A stretch of 64,000 nucleotides of DNA from Aldrovandia affinis (GCA_029706075.1 JAINUG010000087.1:3714929-3778928), one strand, 5' to 3'. Shown: positions 33,610-46,860, counted from the stretch's first letter. Made by a program: numbers and translations. The notes: generated by a model from the letters alone, not told the origin.

Positions 33610-36600
33610 AATGATAAAACAAAAAATGATTTAAAAAATATTATGTTCTGCATGCTAATGAAGTCAATTTAGCCTTCTTTTCTTGCCTTCATTTAGAATA
33701 ATTCAAATCATGCAAATAAAGATTAGCATAAAGTATGCATTCTGTTCTCCCGTATCTTTGTGCTTGAGAGCTGAAAGGTTGTTTATGAAAGTGAATGGAT
33801 GACCTCCACACAGTTTACGAGTTTAGGAATAGCCATGCTGTTTTTTCCATGGTATGCTTCACTTCAGTTGGCTTTTTACTTCTTTTTAACATTACAGAAT
33901 TTGATACATTTTATTGAGTCATTGGTACTAGTGTTACCTTTATCTCAGTTAATTCTCGTAACAAGCTTTCAGATGTCCGCCCTGTGTCGTGTACTTGGAG
34001 AACACTTGATGAGTCCATCTCTGCTTTATATTTTCAAAAACTAAATTGTTCCGGGGGAATATTTCTTATTTTGGATTTTGGTGAACATGGTAGGTGACAA
34101 ACATCATCATAAGGCAACTCTAGCACATGCTTAGCAGTACTGTAATTCACAAACAATAGATAATCAGCAGCCAATGTTGGTTCACTAATTCCACATTATA
34201 TTTCCTACATTTTCCAACAGTTGCTTATCAGTCAGCAGAAAATACCTAACCTAAATGTTTCAATATGTTGTCCTTAGTTCAACATTACTAACATTAATGT
34301 ATGATTCAAGAATGAATAGATCTCGCAGTAACAACATTTTACCACTAGAGGCAACATAGCCAGTAGAGGAGCTGAAATAAATTTGAATCATCGGCCTCAC
34401 AATTAATTTTTTGGACCGTTGAGGAAGTCTCTTAACCTAAATCTCAACAAAGACCTGATAAAATGAATGGACCATGTGTACAATGTAAGCTAAGCAAGTC
34501 ACATCACAATACATTTAAATAGAAATAAATAATATCATGCAAAATACATGTGGCGGTCTACCAATAACTATTGGCATTAGAAGTAGTTAGGTGTATGTTG
34601 TCGGAACAGTGAAGTTAGAATAAAAATGGTCTATTCCCTGAATCCAGTAACCTTAACAGTCAAATGCCCTTGTTTAAAGTTCAGCATTCTGAATACTAAA
34701 CACAAGTGGTATTACGCATTAAAACTCCTCACTTATCCTACATGTAAAATATATTTATTTGATTGAATATAATAATTACTGCACCGGATACCAATTATCA
34801 ATTAAATCACAGAATTTATCTGATAGGCAGAGCAATCTGGTGGATCAACCTTCATCAAAATATACAACTCACCATTCAATTAAAATTAACAGCTGGTTTA
34901 TTCAGTTACAACAGTTAGACAAAATATTCAACGTGCAATCTACAGACGTAGGTTCAACTACCTTAACAAATACTAAATCCTAGACATAAAATTGACATGT
35001 ATCAAGTGTTTGAAGGGGGCTCACTCCCTTCTTAGCACAAAATATATTATTTGGGGGAAGGTCCAGCAGAAGCCAGGTTCAGACCTCCTTTTTATATTTT
35101 TGTTTTGAGTCACTCCTTCCACCAGATATCTTTTCAAGGTTGCCATTGATATGCTCCTCTCATGTTGAGAATCGTGGCAATATCAAACATCACTAGGGTC
35201 TGGGGAAGCTAGCTTCATTTATATAGAGATGTTGGTTGAGCTGATATTTGGAGAGGCATAATGTGCTCAAGAGCATTGCTACCAAGTGATGAGGCCAATC
35301 ATACCATGTTCCCAGGCCTCACTCACAGAGCAGTAAACCTGCCAATGGTGGCCCCTCTCGGTCTGCCTGTGCAGGCTTACCAAATGCACCTCCCCAACAA
35401 TGTGAACAATAATGATAAACGTAGCACCTAGGAAAGAACCTTACATGGCAAATATTTTGACATGGAGATTTTTAAAGATTTTCGGTTAGCGGAACAAGAG
35501 GCCACAGATGGAAATGAGTTATAATTAATTATAAGGACAATTCTGCATGGATATTAGGATGGTTTTTTTTTACACAAAGAGTTGTCAATGCCTGTTATCA
35601 GGGAATTCAGCTGAAACATAAAACACAGACAAAATGGGGCAAAACAAAACAGACCTGTCTAATCGGGAGCCATAGGAGTTGGGATACAGGTGGTAATAAC
35701 AATCATAATAATGTATTTCATTTATATATTGCCTTTCAACAAATTCTCAGAGTGCTTTCCAATGTGCAACAGCAATAAAATCCAAACAAAAGTAAAAATG
35801 TAAAATAGGTTAAAAAAAAAGAAAACGGCAAGACAAGAACAAAATAAATATAAGAAAAACAAAACGAAAAAGAAAGGTCAGACCGAGCCGAAGGGGGATA
35901 GGCAGCAGAGACAAGACGTCCACGTGGCTTTCCAAATGCTACCTGTTTGTAAGTCTTTAACATGTGGTGGGAGTGAGTTCTAAGAGACGGGGAGCAGTGA
36001 AAGAATATGCCTGATCGCCATAGGAGTACAGCCTGACTTTGGAAAAAGGAGAAGACCCCTAGAGGAAGAACACAGAGTGGGAGTGTAGGAGTTAAGGACA
36101 TGTAGGACAAGGATCACGGAAGGACTTGTAGATTATAAGACAGATTTTATAGTCGATCCAAAATCTGACAGGGAGCCAGTAAAGTGGTGATAGCATGGGG
36201 GTGACGTGGCCACATCTAGCGATGCATGTGGTGACATTATGGAAGTCACGCTCAAACTCCCTCGGGTGTTTTGTTGGGGGGGAAAAGTAAAAATACAGGG
36301 ATCACAGGACTTCAGAGTCAGCAAAGGCACTCACCAGAATCCCAAACTGGGCCCCATAGTTTAAATGTAGCAAGGTTCTAACCTGGACTATGTCATTAGT
36401 CTAGGAGACAGGGAGACTCCTATGACTGGATACAATTGGTTTCATAGGGGCTGATTTAGTTGCTGTTCCTAGAGAAATTGTTTAAAAAAAATACAGTTAT
36501 TACAGAGTGAGCCAGGGCTGGGTCTCCAAACGGCATCTCTGTGTCTTTGAAAGTGGCCGCTTTTTGAGCGTGCCTGCCTTATGATTAATTAATTCCTTGT

Positions 36601-38030
36601 AGTATGCTTCAGTTTCCACTGATGGCTGTGGTGGCAATGTACAGAGAATAGAAGCAAACACAATGTCTTCACCAATCTAAAAGATAGTCATTTTATATAT
36701 ATACATGCGTTTGAGAAATATATGTAAACTTGACTTCTTGCATGTCCTCATTCACATATATTTAGCTGTATGCATTCTTAAATCTAGTTAATTCTAATAA
36801 TGATTTTGTTATTCTTTCGTTGTATTTTTCCTTTTCAAAACATTTCTCAATATTTAAAAAAAATGTTTGTGAAATCTGAGTTGATGCATCATTGCCTCTT
36901 TTCTTCCTCTCTAAATATGCCTCTCGGCGTAGCTTCTGCCAGTAAGTTCACGAGGGAGCTGTGATGCCGGAGAGGTGGGGGAGGAACAGAGAAGGCCTGG
37001 CAGGCCATAAGGACCTCAGGCAGTGGAAGTCCTATCTACAGGCACGTGCAGCTGAAAGTTGAGTGATAATCAGCTTTGCTTCCGCTCATTATCTTCATCA
37101 GGCTCCTTGATACAGGCACATCTTGCAGTGCCACAGGAACCGAATCCCTGTGCTTGTCCTACATCGTATGCCTGTACATAATCAAAGCATGACATGACTG
37201 CCCTACTTGTCCTTTAATCAGTAGTGACAAGCTTGTGTCCTCTGACATAAATTATATACACGGAGAATGAATTTTCTCACCCAGAAAACCTTCCAAATAT
37301 GTGTTGGCTTGTACTGCGTAGCTGTGTGGTAAGTGTGTGTGTGGGCACTTTTGACCAGTCTTAATCCTAGATTTTTTATTTTCTCCAAATTTGGAATTCC
37401 CAGTTGTATTCATAGACCACTTTGGTATCATTTATGCAAAGCTGGTACAGGCAGAGTGGATGCATCCGATTGACCAGAGGAGTCGCTTTTGTGTGATGAG
37501 AATGGGACAGCCCTCCCAACTGAAACCCTTCCTATCTGGGTGACGTGATATGGTGATGTGATATGGCCAAGTAAGTATTGCCCTGTGGGTAGGTGATTCC
37601 ATATTTGTGTGTGTATGCCTGTTTGTTGCTCTCATATGCCAATGGGGGCATGATGTTAAATAGACAGGTCGTTTACATGATGATTGCACCTGATATCGAC
37701 TTTGTCCAGATGTGTGTTGTATATAAAAGAGAATAATTCATTGGGTCACATGGAAGACTCTGCGTCCACAAAGAGAATCAGGGAGCCGACATGTCGTTTC
37801 CACATCTGTACATACGGCAATGTTCAAGCGTGTCATTGGGAGAGATTTCATCACCCCGTTGCCAGAAATGTCATTAAGGCAATGTTGAAGGCTTTCAATA
37901 AACAAAAAGCAGAATAGAATTTTCTGTTTGCCTTTTCTCGAGGTGACACATCAGACTTATTCATATTTCAGTCTCAGGGCAGTGCTTTTGTTGTGTGTGA
38001 AAGAAATCAATTTTGCCACAGGGAAAATAT
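33610..38030. other. Gene desert segment
   Basis: No gene recognised. It includes a dispersed-repeat-like block at 35690-36350 and a more complex, repeat-free block near 36930-37160. Confidence 0.35.
35690..36350. repeat. Dispersed fish repeat
   Basis: Begins with TTTCATTTATATATTGCCTT and AGAGTGCTTTCCAA and contains CTGACAGGGAGCCAGTAAAG and GGGGGTGACGTGGCCAC. These are phrases I recognise from a repeat abundant in fish genomes. I cannot name the family or set exact borders. Confidence 0.4.
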
Positions 38031-38044
38031 CCCCAAAATATCCC

Positions 38045-38242
38045 AATGTCACAGCACATAAGGCAGCAGTCGGTGTCACATCCAATGTCACACTGCATAA
38101 GGCAGCAGTAGGTGTTACATTCCAATGTCACACTGCATAAGGCAGCAGTAGGTGTCACATTCCAATGTCACACTGCATAAGGCAGCAGTCAGTGTCACAT
38201 CCTAATGTCACAGAGCATAAGGTGCCAGTCAGTTTCACACCC
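38045..38242 (+). repeat. 40-bp minisatellite, five units
   Basis: Units start at 38045, 38084, 38124, 38164 and 38204 (39, 40, 40, 40 bases). Each begins AATGTCACA and contains GCATAAGGCAGCAGT; the first and last units are the most diverged. Confidence 0.95.
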
Positions 38243-38331
38243 CAAGAAGAATACACACCTGCACACCTGCATAGTTAGTCTGTATCCTAGAGGAGAGTTT
38301 CTCCCAAAATTTCCGGCAATCCCTAAGAGTG

Positions 38332-38555
38332 ACATTACATTACATTACATTACATTACAGGCATTTAGCAGACGCTCTTATCCAGAGCGACTTACAGTTT
38401 CCATTTCTTTACAATCCATTCATACAGCTGGATATTAACTGAAGCAATTCAGGTTAAGTACCTTGCTCAAGGGTACAACAGCAGTGTCCCACCTGGGGAT
38501 TGAACCTCAACCTTAAGGTTACAAGCCCAGTTCCCTAACCATTATAGGCACATAA
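38332..38555 (-). mobile_element. tRNA-derived SINE with UnaL2-type tail
   Basis: On the - strand the head carries a tRNA-like A-box region (TATAATGGTTAGGGAACTGG) and a weak B box (AGGTTCAATCCCC rather than GGTTCGAATCC). It ends in the CGCTCT-GGATA-AGAGCG hairpin (38373-38389) and five to six TGTAA units. A tRNA head joined to an L2-type tail fits a SINE moved by an L2 LINE, as described for eel UnaSINE1/UnaL2. A second copy is at 58981-59196. Confidence 0.8.
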
Positions 38556-39115
38556 CAGCGAAAAGCCATATTATTTGCTCCGGGGCAATTTTCAGTAAAT
38601 ACAGCATCACGCTTGCAAATCTGTCTAATCCCAAACTGGCATAAAGCATGCTACTTTCAGACCAAGGGGCTGTGAAATGACTTTTTGGGTGAGCTTGTTT
38701 GTGTAGTCTGCTCCATGGCAACAGAGGGTCAATGGAGGGTCAAACAGCCAAAAGAAAATACATGAATTAATATGGTCCAATGCGAACCACATCCCCTGCC
38801 CCACCTCTCCCCCCTGAAAAATTAAAAAATTATATCAACCATATATATAAATATAGTATGGATATAAATCAGGTTATCAGAGAGCTGCAGATGCCTTGTG
38901 ACACATTCTCAGCTGTGCCCTTGAAATGTTTTCAACTCAATGCCCATTTTGTGCACCTGCTGTGTTAATGAAAACCTAGGTGTCAGCAGGACATGCATGT
39001 TTAATACTTCCACAGGAGAATCGGGCATAGACAACAACAGGTTATGACACATTTTGCTGTTCCCTGCAAGGTTAAATATAGTTTACATGTGTCAGCAGGC
39101 TCTGGCCTTTGGGCT
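38556..39115. other. Intergenic DNA, nothing recognised
   Basis: No gene or element signature visible. Confidence 0.35.
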
Positions 39116-39119
39116 GCTG

Positions 39120-39560
39120 GGTAGCTCATCCTGGTAAGGCACTGTTCTAGTGTGTGAATGGGCCCCACAGTCTGGTATCCAATCCTAATCTTGGCAGTGC
39201 CGACTGTGGCCAGCAGCCCCACAGGGTGACTCATAATCGTCGGTTGCATCACCAGACATCCCACCTCTCCCGGAAGCTCCAGAATTTGACCTCTTGCGGG
39301 TGTCAGGGAGCTGATGCCAAATTCCTGGAGACTCTCTGAGCTTCCGGGAAAGGTGGGATGTCTGCATCACCCAGGGAGGGAGGGATTCAGTCCTCCATGT
39401 TTTCCATGTTTCGTGGTATAAAGCTACGCACAAAGTGTATTCCTCCGACTCATGTCTGTGCGAGCTTAACTTCGGTGTGAAAGTAAGCGGCAGCTGATAT
39501 CACATATTTTGGAGGAGAGCGCATGCTTGTCCAAGCTCTCCTGAATTGACAGAGGAGATT
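39120..39560 (+). mobile_element. SINE (second family) interrupted by a 110-bp MITE
   Basis: The head reads GGGTAGCTCATCCTGGTAAG, then GGTATCCAATCC as a weak B box, CCCCACAGGGTGACTCATAA, CACCCAGGGAGGGAGGGATT and a distal block with AGCTCTCCTGAATTGACAGA. The same arrangement occurs inverted at 6.7-7.1 kb. A fold-back element with its own target duplication splits it at 39254-39363. Confidence 0.6.
39254..39363. mobile_element. 110-bp MITE with 8-bp target duplication, hAT-like
   Basis: The ends AGACATCCCACC and GGTGGGATGTCT are perfect 12-base inverted repeats, and the inverted similarity continues inward through CCGGAAGCTC. It is flanked by GCATCACC at 39246-39253 and 39364-39371, a perfect 8-base target duplication, the length made by hAT transposases. 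It lies inside a SINE. Confidence 0.88.
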
Positions 39561-39564
39561 TCAG

Positions 39565-41815
39565 CAAGCATAGCTTTTAATTAGCTCAGCCTTTAATTAC
39601 ACCTGAGGTAGTGCATCACCTTTCATCACCCCACAAGTATTTCAGGGAGAACAGCATTTATTAGGATTGAAATCCAGCCTTCTGTTAGCAGTTGGGTTTG
39701 GTTAACCATACTGAAGTATTATATAATTGTAAAATGTGACTCCACCCCTGTGAGTTATCGACCTTAAAAGTGGATCAAAAGTTTCCTCCAATCACAGGCC
39801 ACCAGTTAATAAGTTAACAATTCACAATAACTTAAGAGGAAGCTACAGATAGTTTTAATTTGAGTTTACTTTAATCAGTAGCGCCCACTTATTAGAATAA
39901 AAAGAAAAAACTGAAAAATTTGAATTGAAATGTTCAGATATAGTTCAACAGTGAATATAACTTTAATTGCATGTTACATTATCAGATAACCCAAGTGTTC
40001 TGGGATGCTAATATGATGCAAAATAGTCTATTGCACTTGGATCACTCTGGATCTGCTCAGGAACTACATCTTCCATGGGTTTTAGCTGGATACAATACCC
40101 CAGAGCCCACAGGCTTACATTTATGAATGGCCAAGGCAATTAAGATCTAGTACACGGAACACAGACAATTGTTTGCACAGACTAGTTCTCGGACAACCAT
40201 CACTGAAAAAAAAACCCTTCTATAAAGAAGAGCTCTGCTTCTTGTAGCATGTTGCTGAGAATTGCAGCAAATTCATTCCAGTTATTAATCCTCACTTGCT
40301 TGAATTGCATTTGCAATTCTTTCAACGCATAATGCCTAGTCTCTGTGTTTCCACTACACACTGTTGACAGTGATGCAACCGCTAAACAGCAATGAGCCAC
40401 TTCTACAGAATGCCCCAGGGAATTAGGAATGAGAAAGGGAAGAGAAGCTAATTTGCTGGACAGGGAAACAAAAGTGTACTCTCCTTGTCAGTGTGCTGCA
40501 GGTGTGCCATGGAAAGATTAGTCAGCTTTTTAAGCAGTGATAAAGCCCTTAATCCCGGAATCGGGATTTGTCAAATCGGGATGGCACACTGACAGAGCTT
40601 CTTCCCCCAGTCCACCACATGCCTTACCTAGCCTCTTGCCACATGCCTTACCTACCTCTTTGGATTTAACAACTCGCAGAGGTAGACCTCAAGTGTGCTC
40701 AGAGGCTTTGCTGAGATAGTCACAGATTTCCTGGCCAATCTGTTGGGTTTTGAGATGGTCGTTCATGCCGACTGGCAATTCCTCACACAAACCACACTCA
40801 GCTATCCTATGGCAGGTCTATCCGAAATCGCCTTGAGCAACTCTCCTGCGAAAAAGGCACTCCATTCCATCGCAACACATTAAGCTCACTTCTTGTCAAG
40901 TGTTGTCTGGTTGTCTGTGTTGAAACAGGAGAATTAAAAAGACGTCTAGAGGTGGTTCTCTGAAATCTACAAAAACTACAAATCCCACAGAAAGTTGGCC
41001 TGGATCTGAGAGCTGGTTTTATATCATGACCTTTTCCATTTGGTTTTTCATCTCACGGAAGCATGTGGCTCTTTAGTCCACTTTGGTTTCTAATCACAAT
41101 CTGCTCTCACCTTCTGTGGATAACCGTGAAAAAAGTCAAACATTACATAAAATGCATAAGGATTACGTATGGTATGTACGATACAGGTGCACCCTGTTTA
41201 ACGCTTCCCCATTTAGCACAGATTTACTATAACCCTGTTTCACCCAAGTGAAAAAAGCATTGCGTTTTGTTAATGAAATACATAGTTAAAAGATTTAGTT
41301 AAAATATTTCACTCTAAACACTTACAAGTCACTGACTGCACAGTTATGGAACAGTGATTGCAGAATCCAGCTTATTTTAAGACATTTAAGTGTTGACTGC
41401 TTGCAGCACTGTATGCAATGACAGAGCATTGAACGTGTCCACAGAGTATTCCGACATTGCCACTTTCATGTTTATGTCCATTCAATGTGTAATGATTGAT
41501 TAAATTTATGTCTCATTCATTTGAAATGTTAAATCACACACGTTTATATACATTTTCATTAGTTAAATATTAGTGACCCCTCTGTACACTTTTAAATGTA
41601 ATTCTCTGTTCTGCTTGTATTCATCCCCTGTACTAAAAAGGGTTTACCAGTATTTTAGAAAATATATGGACTATTGTAAAAGTGTCATATATCTAACTAT
41701 ATGCATATATTGTTCTGTATATTGTAAAATGTCTTATATTATAAAATATATTCCACAATCAAAGTGTACAATTACAACAAATGGAAACAACTAATATATA
41801 ATGATATATACTGTA
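39565..41815. other. Gene desert segment, nothing recognised
   Basis: AT-rich sequence without gene or element signatures. The small open frames have no family resemblance. Confidence 0.35.
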
Positions 41816-42350
41816 GTGCCACTTGGGGTGGGGTGACACACAAGAACCTTTTCAGAGGAGGATCCTTGTGTGAATCTGGAGGAGGCAGTATTCAAAACAA
41901 AACAAGAATTTTACAAGAACACTGATTTCTTTACCCAAACACAAAAAAGGATGGGGTAATCGGGGAATTCCATAACATACAGTCCATAATCCTTCTCTCG
42001 TTGTCTTTGTCCGTAACCCAATGTCGGTAATCCAAGCCAGGTCCTCAAACAATCACTAGTCGATACACACACAGGGTTTTCAAACAATCCAAGTCAATTT
42101 CCAAAAAGCAATCCAAAAAGCAATCCTCTAACTCTCTCTCACGCACTACGCATTTCCCTTGTAGTACTTTGCAATTTATGTGGGGAAAAGGTGCATCTTT
42201 TATTTAGTCCACAAATTGCAATCAGCTGCCAGAAGGCCCAATTGCTTCACTTGCTTCAGCTGGTAGTCAGGATGGTGCTAGTGGCTCGCAAGAGTTAAAG
42301 GAGCAGGAAGCCATTTTCCCTGTGCCGCCCCTTGGGATGCCACAATATGT
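41815..42350. repeat. Possible non-autonomous element
   Basis: Starts GTGCCACTTGGGGTGGGG and ends CGCCCCTTGGGATGCCAC, so the ends are imperfect inverted repeats about 15 bases long. Partial similarity to 28990-29300 supports a dispersed family. No target duplication was convincingly seen. Confidence 0.35.
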
Positions 42351-42359
42351 ATATATAGC

Positions 42360-43830
42360 ATACTGACATATTGATATATACCATACCCTATAGTACTGCA
42401 TACTGATACTGAAACATAATGTCATATATTTAGGCATAAAAGTATTTTTGTATATTATCATATATTATATTACTTCTTCATAGGGGAAGGTCCTGAGTAA
42501 ACAACAGTCTTTAAGAAAATAATAATCAAACCCCTTTGAGGTGCTCATAAACTCAAAATAAATAAACCCAGGCCACAAAGAGCTTTTCTTTCAAGCCCTT
42601 CCCTCGTCAGGATTTGAGCGGATTTCTGTCTGCTGCCAGGCGGAGAGCAGATATCTCTTTTCTGAGGGGAAGGCATAGCGAGGGAGGAGGGGGAAAAAGT
42701 AATTAACCTTCCTAGAAAAGCAAAAAGCCTGGCAGCCAGCACGGAAATCGCAATGTCCATCTCGTGCCAGAGCAGCCTTTTCCCACGTTTTACATTTAAA
42801 TCCACATCCACGCTCTCAAGCAGAACTCTTGCCGCGGCTTCCAATATGAAGCGTTTATGATGCATCTTGAGCGTGACAATCACAAAAAAAGCTGGCTTTC
42901 AGTCAGGCGGAGGCTCAGGGTGATGTTCTGCTTTAGCAATATGTCATGAGAGGCCATGCTTTAACACGAATAAAGTCCCGGGGTGTTGTTAGCCGTGACT
43001 TCATCCACGGTAAAGCACAGACTCAAGCCAGTCGCGTCATAGGTGTGCATACAGTATATTGGGGATATTAGCACCGCTTAGAATGCTCCTTGGCCAATCA
43101 CAATGCTCGGCCACATCTACCCGTTTAATTCTTTTATCTTTTTTATCTTATATTTTAAAATCAAGACAGCAGTAAATGATATGATGTATAGCTATAAATG
43201 GTAAGTGGCATTTGGCAATATTGCACAATGCAGCACTGTGTTTGATACAATTTTGAAATTAAAATAAGAAACTTTGTGGACGCAATCGCGGAAAAAACAT
43301 CGAAATGTAACCCAGCTAGATGCCCACTCAGTTCCAAAATGTTTCGTAAATAATCTGTGAAATGTAACTGTGACCAACATGCTCAGTCTAATCCTCTTTC
43401 CTGAACCATGTAATAAGTATAGCACCCACAGTCAGTTTACACATATAATGGATTTGTTCTCAAAAAAAGAATGGAGGTACGGATTGGGGCTTTACCATCA
43501 CAACAACTGCGGGATCTGCCATGGAATGCCCATGAAACAGGGTATGGTGTTCGTTCAAAGTTCAGGCATTGAATCGGATGACAGTGGCACCTACTATATA
43601 TGAAACAATTGTCTTTTTGAATCCATTTATTTAATGTCATTTTAAAGGGCTGCTTGTATGCATTTTTAATCACTTCAGACATTGAATTATTCAGTAACAC
43701 TTTAATTAACATAACAAATCAAAAAATGCTATAATGTCTAAGCAAATAATTCGCCAAGTAAGTCACATAAACATTATGTGTTTATGTGAATATAAGTAAA
43801 AGTATATATTTACTAGTGTCATGACATGTA
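42360..43830. other. Intergenic DNA, no gene recognised
   Basis: The block 42560-42900 is complex, repeat-free and moderately rich in CG; candidate regulatory DNA only. The rest is AT-rich. Confidence 0.3.
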
Positions 43831-43836
43831 TATATA

Positions 43837-43991
43837 CACTACTTGTCAAAAGTTTGAATTTTTCAGTTTTTAACCTCTGGCAGATTACCGCTTACCTTTG
43901 TACCATTTAAGGTTATTCACTGGACTTGAACTGCTTACATTTAAGTAAAAACTGGAAAATGGGGGTGTTTTAAAACTTTTGACCGGTAGTG
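43837..43991. mobile_element. 155-bp Tc1/mariner-type MITE
   Basis: Flanked by TA on both sides. It starts CACTACTTGTCAAAAGTTT and ends AACTTTTGACCGGTAGTG. The interior is essentially one copy of the long inverted terminal repeat of the 53.4 kb element (it contains TTTTTAACCTCTGGCAG, ACCGCTTACCTTTGTACC and TTATTCACTGGACTTGAACT). It is probably a deletion derivative of that family. Confidence 0.8.
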
Positions 43992-43993
43992 TA

Positions 43994-46380
43994 TACAGTA
44001 TATATATATATATGACATCATATATTGTGGTTATCTTATCTTATTGTGGTATCTTATGACAAGGCTCATCACCTGTGGCATTGATTTAATGTCAGTTATC
44101 GTTAAGATCCATTATGACATAAGACACTGTCACTGTGCAACGGGATATTATCATTAATTTCCATTATGTTCTCATGATTTTTATTCAATAGAGTCATAAC
44201 ACAGGAGCTGAACATCTGGTCAGAATATAGAATATCTGTGACAGCGATCAGGGAACTTAATTTGCTTCAATAAAATATAAATGGATTTAAATGTTCAATG
44301 TTCAGTCCACCAGCTGAGCTGCACGGTCGTTACATCGGAGGAGCACTCTGTATATGTAGCTGGCACAGGCCTCGTCTCCCCAGGTGATGCTATGGCCAAT
44401 AGTGTGTCGCCTCATGGGGGAGAGGGGGGGGGGGTTGTTGTCAGCCACTCCATTTAATAAACTATTCCTGTTGCAAAGAACACATCAGGTTTCTCCACAC
44501 CTATTTCTGTAATTTTACATTTCCTCATATGCAAAAATAATTCCCTGAAATACATTCTGTTCCACAATTGCAAGCTTTGTAATTTCCTGTAGCACACTAC
44601 AGATCTAAATTGACTTGACTCAACAGTGGTGCAACTGTGTGATCACCTTTCACATGAGACCAGGAGTTCCAGGAGACCATTTTTAACCTTTAGCCATAAT
44701 TTTCCTCTTGAATGAATCGCCTTACACATTTATGCCAAATAATATCTAGGTCAGGTCCTTTCAGCTCACATTTATTCAGTTTTGCTGTGGGTCTTATGAC
44801 ATTATTTGGAATAAATTATGTAAAGACGTATCAAATGTTTCTATAGGTCTTCAGGCTAAACATCCCATATTTCTGCCAATGAATGTAAAGTAATCAAAAC
44901 AGCAAGATTCCAGTCTTCGTTTAAATACTTAGATAAGAGATATATAAATTAAAATATTGAATTTTATCTTGGTGGTCCGTTTTTTTTTTAGGCCAAATCC
45001 TATGTAGATTGCGATGCTATCCTCTGAATTCAACCAAACCAAACCAAACCAATCCAAGCCATAGACCCTTGGGGTGTCCAAGCAGTGCTAGATTCTCCCT
45101 CGACTGCAAAGACGGGGCCACAGGCATTTTCACGCCACAAAGTGTCTAATGTTGCCGTGAAGTGCACGATATGACTAACAACATTCTAACAAACATTTAT
45201 TTCTGTTGTGCATCTGTGTTTATGATTAGATCTTGACCTGTAATGGATAGGATGGTCACCTACCCATGAAATACATTAAATTAACATTGTTTATACAGTA
45301 TATGGATGAAGTTTACATTGGAGCTAGGTTATAAATATAGATTATAAATCAGACGGTCATGTGACAGACAGGGTGGGTGGGGTGCACACAGAAGGATGCA
45401 CAGGAGCTAATAACGTGTGTTTAAACAATAAGCAGATGATTCTTTTTTGGGAAAAAAGATAATTTAAAATGATACAGCTACTGAAATTAGCGGCCTGTAC
45501 TGCTGCCACTCCAGCAGCTAGAAAGGAAAAAGCCATAAATGTTTTTTACCTAAGATAAAATCTATAAAACTCTAGAAACGAGTAGTCCAATTTTTTGGCC
45601 AGGAAGCCCCTGCCAGCTTTCACCTGTGCCCACAACAGTCCAGAATTATCATCCAGACTGTTGCATTTATGGCTAAACTGCTGGCTCATTCTTGTTTTCT
45701 GTTGCCCATTCAACATGTTGCTACCCCATTCTCCTTATTTTATGTCATCTATGTGTTTAACCTCTAACCAGGCAAGTTCACTGAGAACAATTGATCTTTT
45801 ACAAAAACAACCACATAGGGAAGAGGGTTGCAAACAAGAGACAGGAGGCACATAGGTACAAACTCATTGTATGGGTTATGATTTATCCACAAATGCATAT
45901 CTAATTTGGAAAGGGGTTTAACTACAGTTAAAGTAGTCACAGAATAAATTGGTGTAGTTTTCTTTGTGAAAGCTTGCAGCCTACAGCAGCTACAGATTGG
46001 GATGCTTTATGGGCCAGAGCTGTACGCTTTATGTGGGACGAAGTTAATGAGGCATTTGACCTTACGTTATGGGAAGAAAACAGAGGGCTAGGGAAAGCAG
46101 GATGGAGAGATAGGCTGGGGCTTTTACTAAAAGACACAGATAAAGATAAAGGGCCGCAGTGGGCATGGCGCCAACCTTGAAGCGCCAACAGGGCTAATCG
46201 AGTGGTAAATTTCTGACCAAAGTGACTTTTCAGGCCAAGGTGGGCACATCACCTCTCCAAGCGTCTCTTTGGTGGTGAAGTCCCACAAATGTTTCACCTT
46301 TTTTATTTACCCTCAGAGCCCTGTGGGTAACCCCCCCCCCCACACACAAACTCTCATAGAGTGTCCCTTTAAAGTCTAAA
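43994..46380. other. Intergenic DNA, no gene recognised
   Basis: Contains TA-rich simple sequence just after the MITE and a G-run near 44423-44434. No gene or clear element. Confidence 0.35.
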
Positions 46381-46384
46381 CAAA

Positions 46385-46860
46385 AATTTCACTTTTCGTT
46401 GCCTTACAGCCTGAAATGAAAACATAAGAAATCAGACTTTCCCACCTTTATTTACACATTTTACCCTGCAACTTCCAAGTGAAAAGCAATTCTCATTATT
46501 CCAGCACATTCATTAAAAATAAAAAACTAGAATAACTTTGATTGATAAGTCTACACCCCGGGTATCATACCAATTGTAAACTAGCTCAGGGGTAACCAAT
46601 CACCTTCCAGATCACACACCAAGCGAATTGGCCTCCACCTGTGTTCAATTGTAGAGATTCTGATTACTTCAGAATAAAATCAGCTGTTCCTAGAGGATTC
46701 CACTGCTGGGTAGTGCATTTCAGTGTTAAGAATCCATCATGAGCAACAAGGAGCTTTCAAAAGAACTCCGGGATAAAGTTGTGGAAAGGCACCTATCAGG
46801 AAATGGGTATAGAAAGATTTTGAAGGCCTTAAATATCCGTCCGGTCAAGCTTTTCCTCCG
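46385..46860 (+). mobile_element. Tc1-like transposon 5' part with transposase N-terminus
   Basis: TTGCCTTACAGCCTGAAATG and the sequence before the ATG at 46739 resemble Tc1-type leader DNA. The frame from 46739 reads MSNKELSKELRDKVVERHLS then GNGYRKILKALNI, the first helix-turn-helix of a Tc1 transposase. Coding similarity stops near 46850, and no catalytic domain follows. It is a truncated remnant. Confidence 0.7.

Noticed and set aside
37928..38158. Frames on both strands with repeated HKAAVGVT-like peptides
   Set aside because: Produced by the 40-bp minisatellite; no start context, homology or neighbouring exon.
45595..46188. Frames with WDEVNEAFDLTLWEE-like sequence
   Set aside because: Looks protein-like at first sight, but no family was recognised and there are no splice sites or neighbouring coding pieces.
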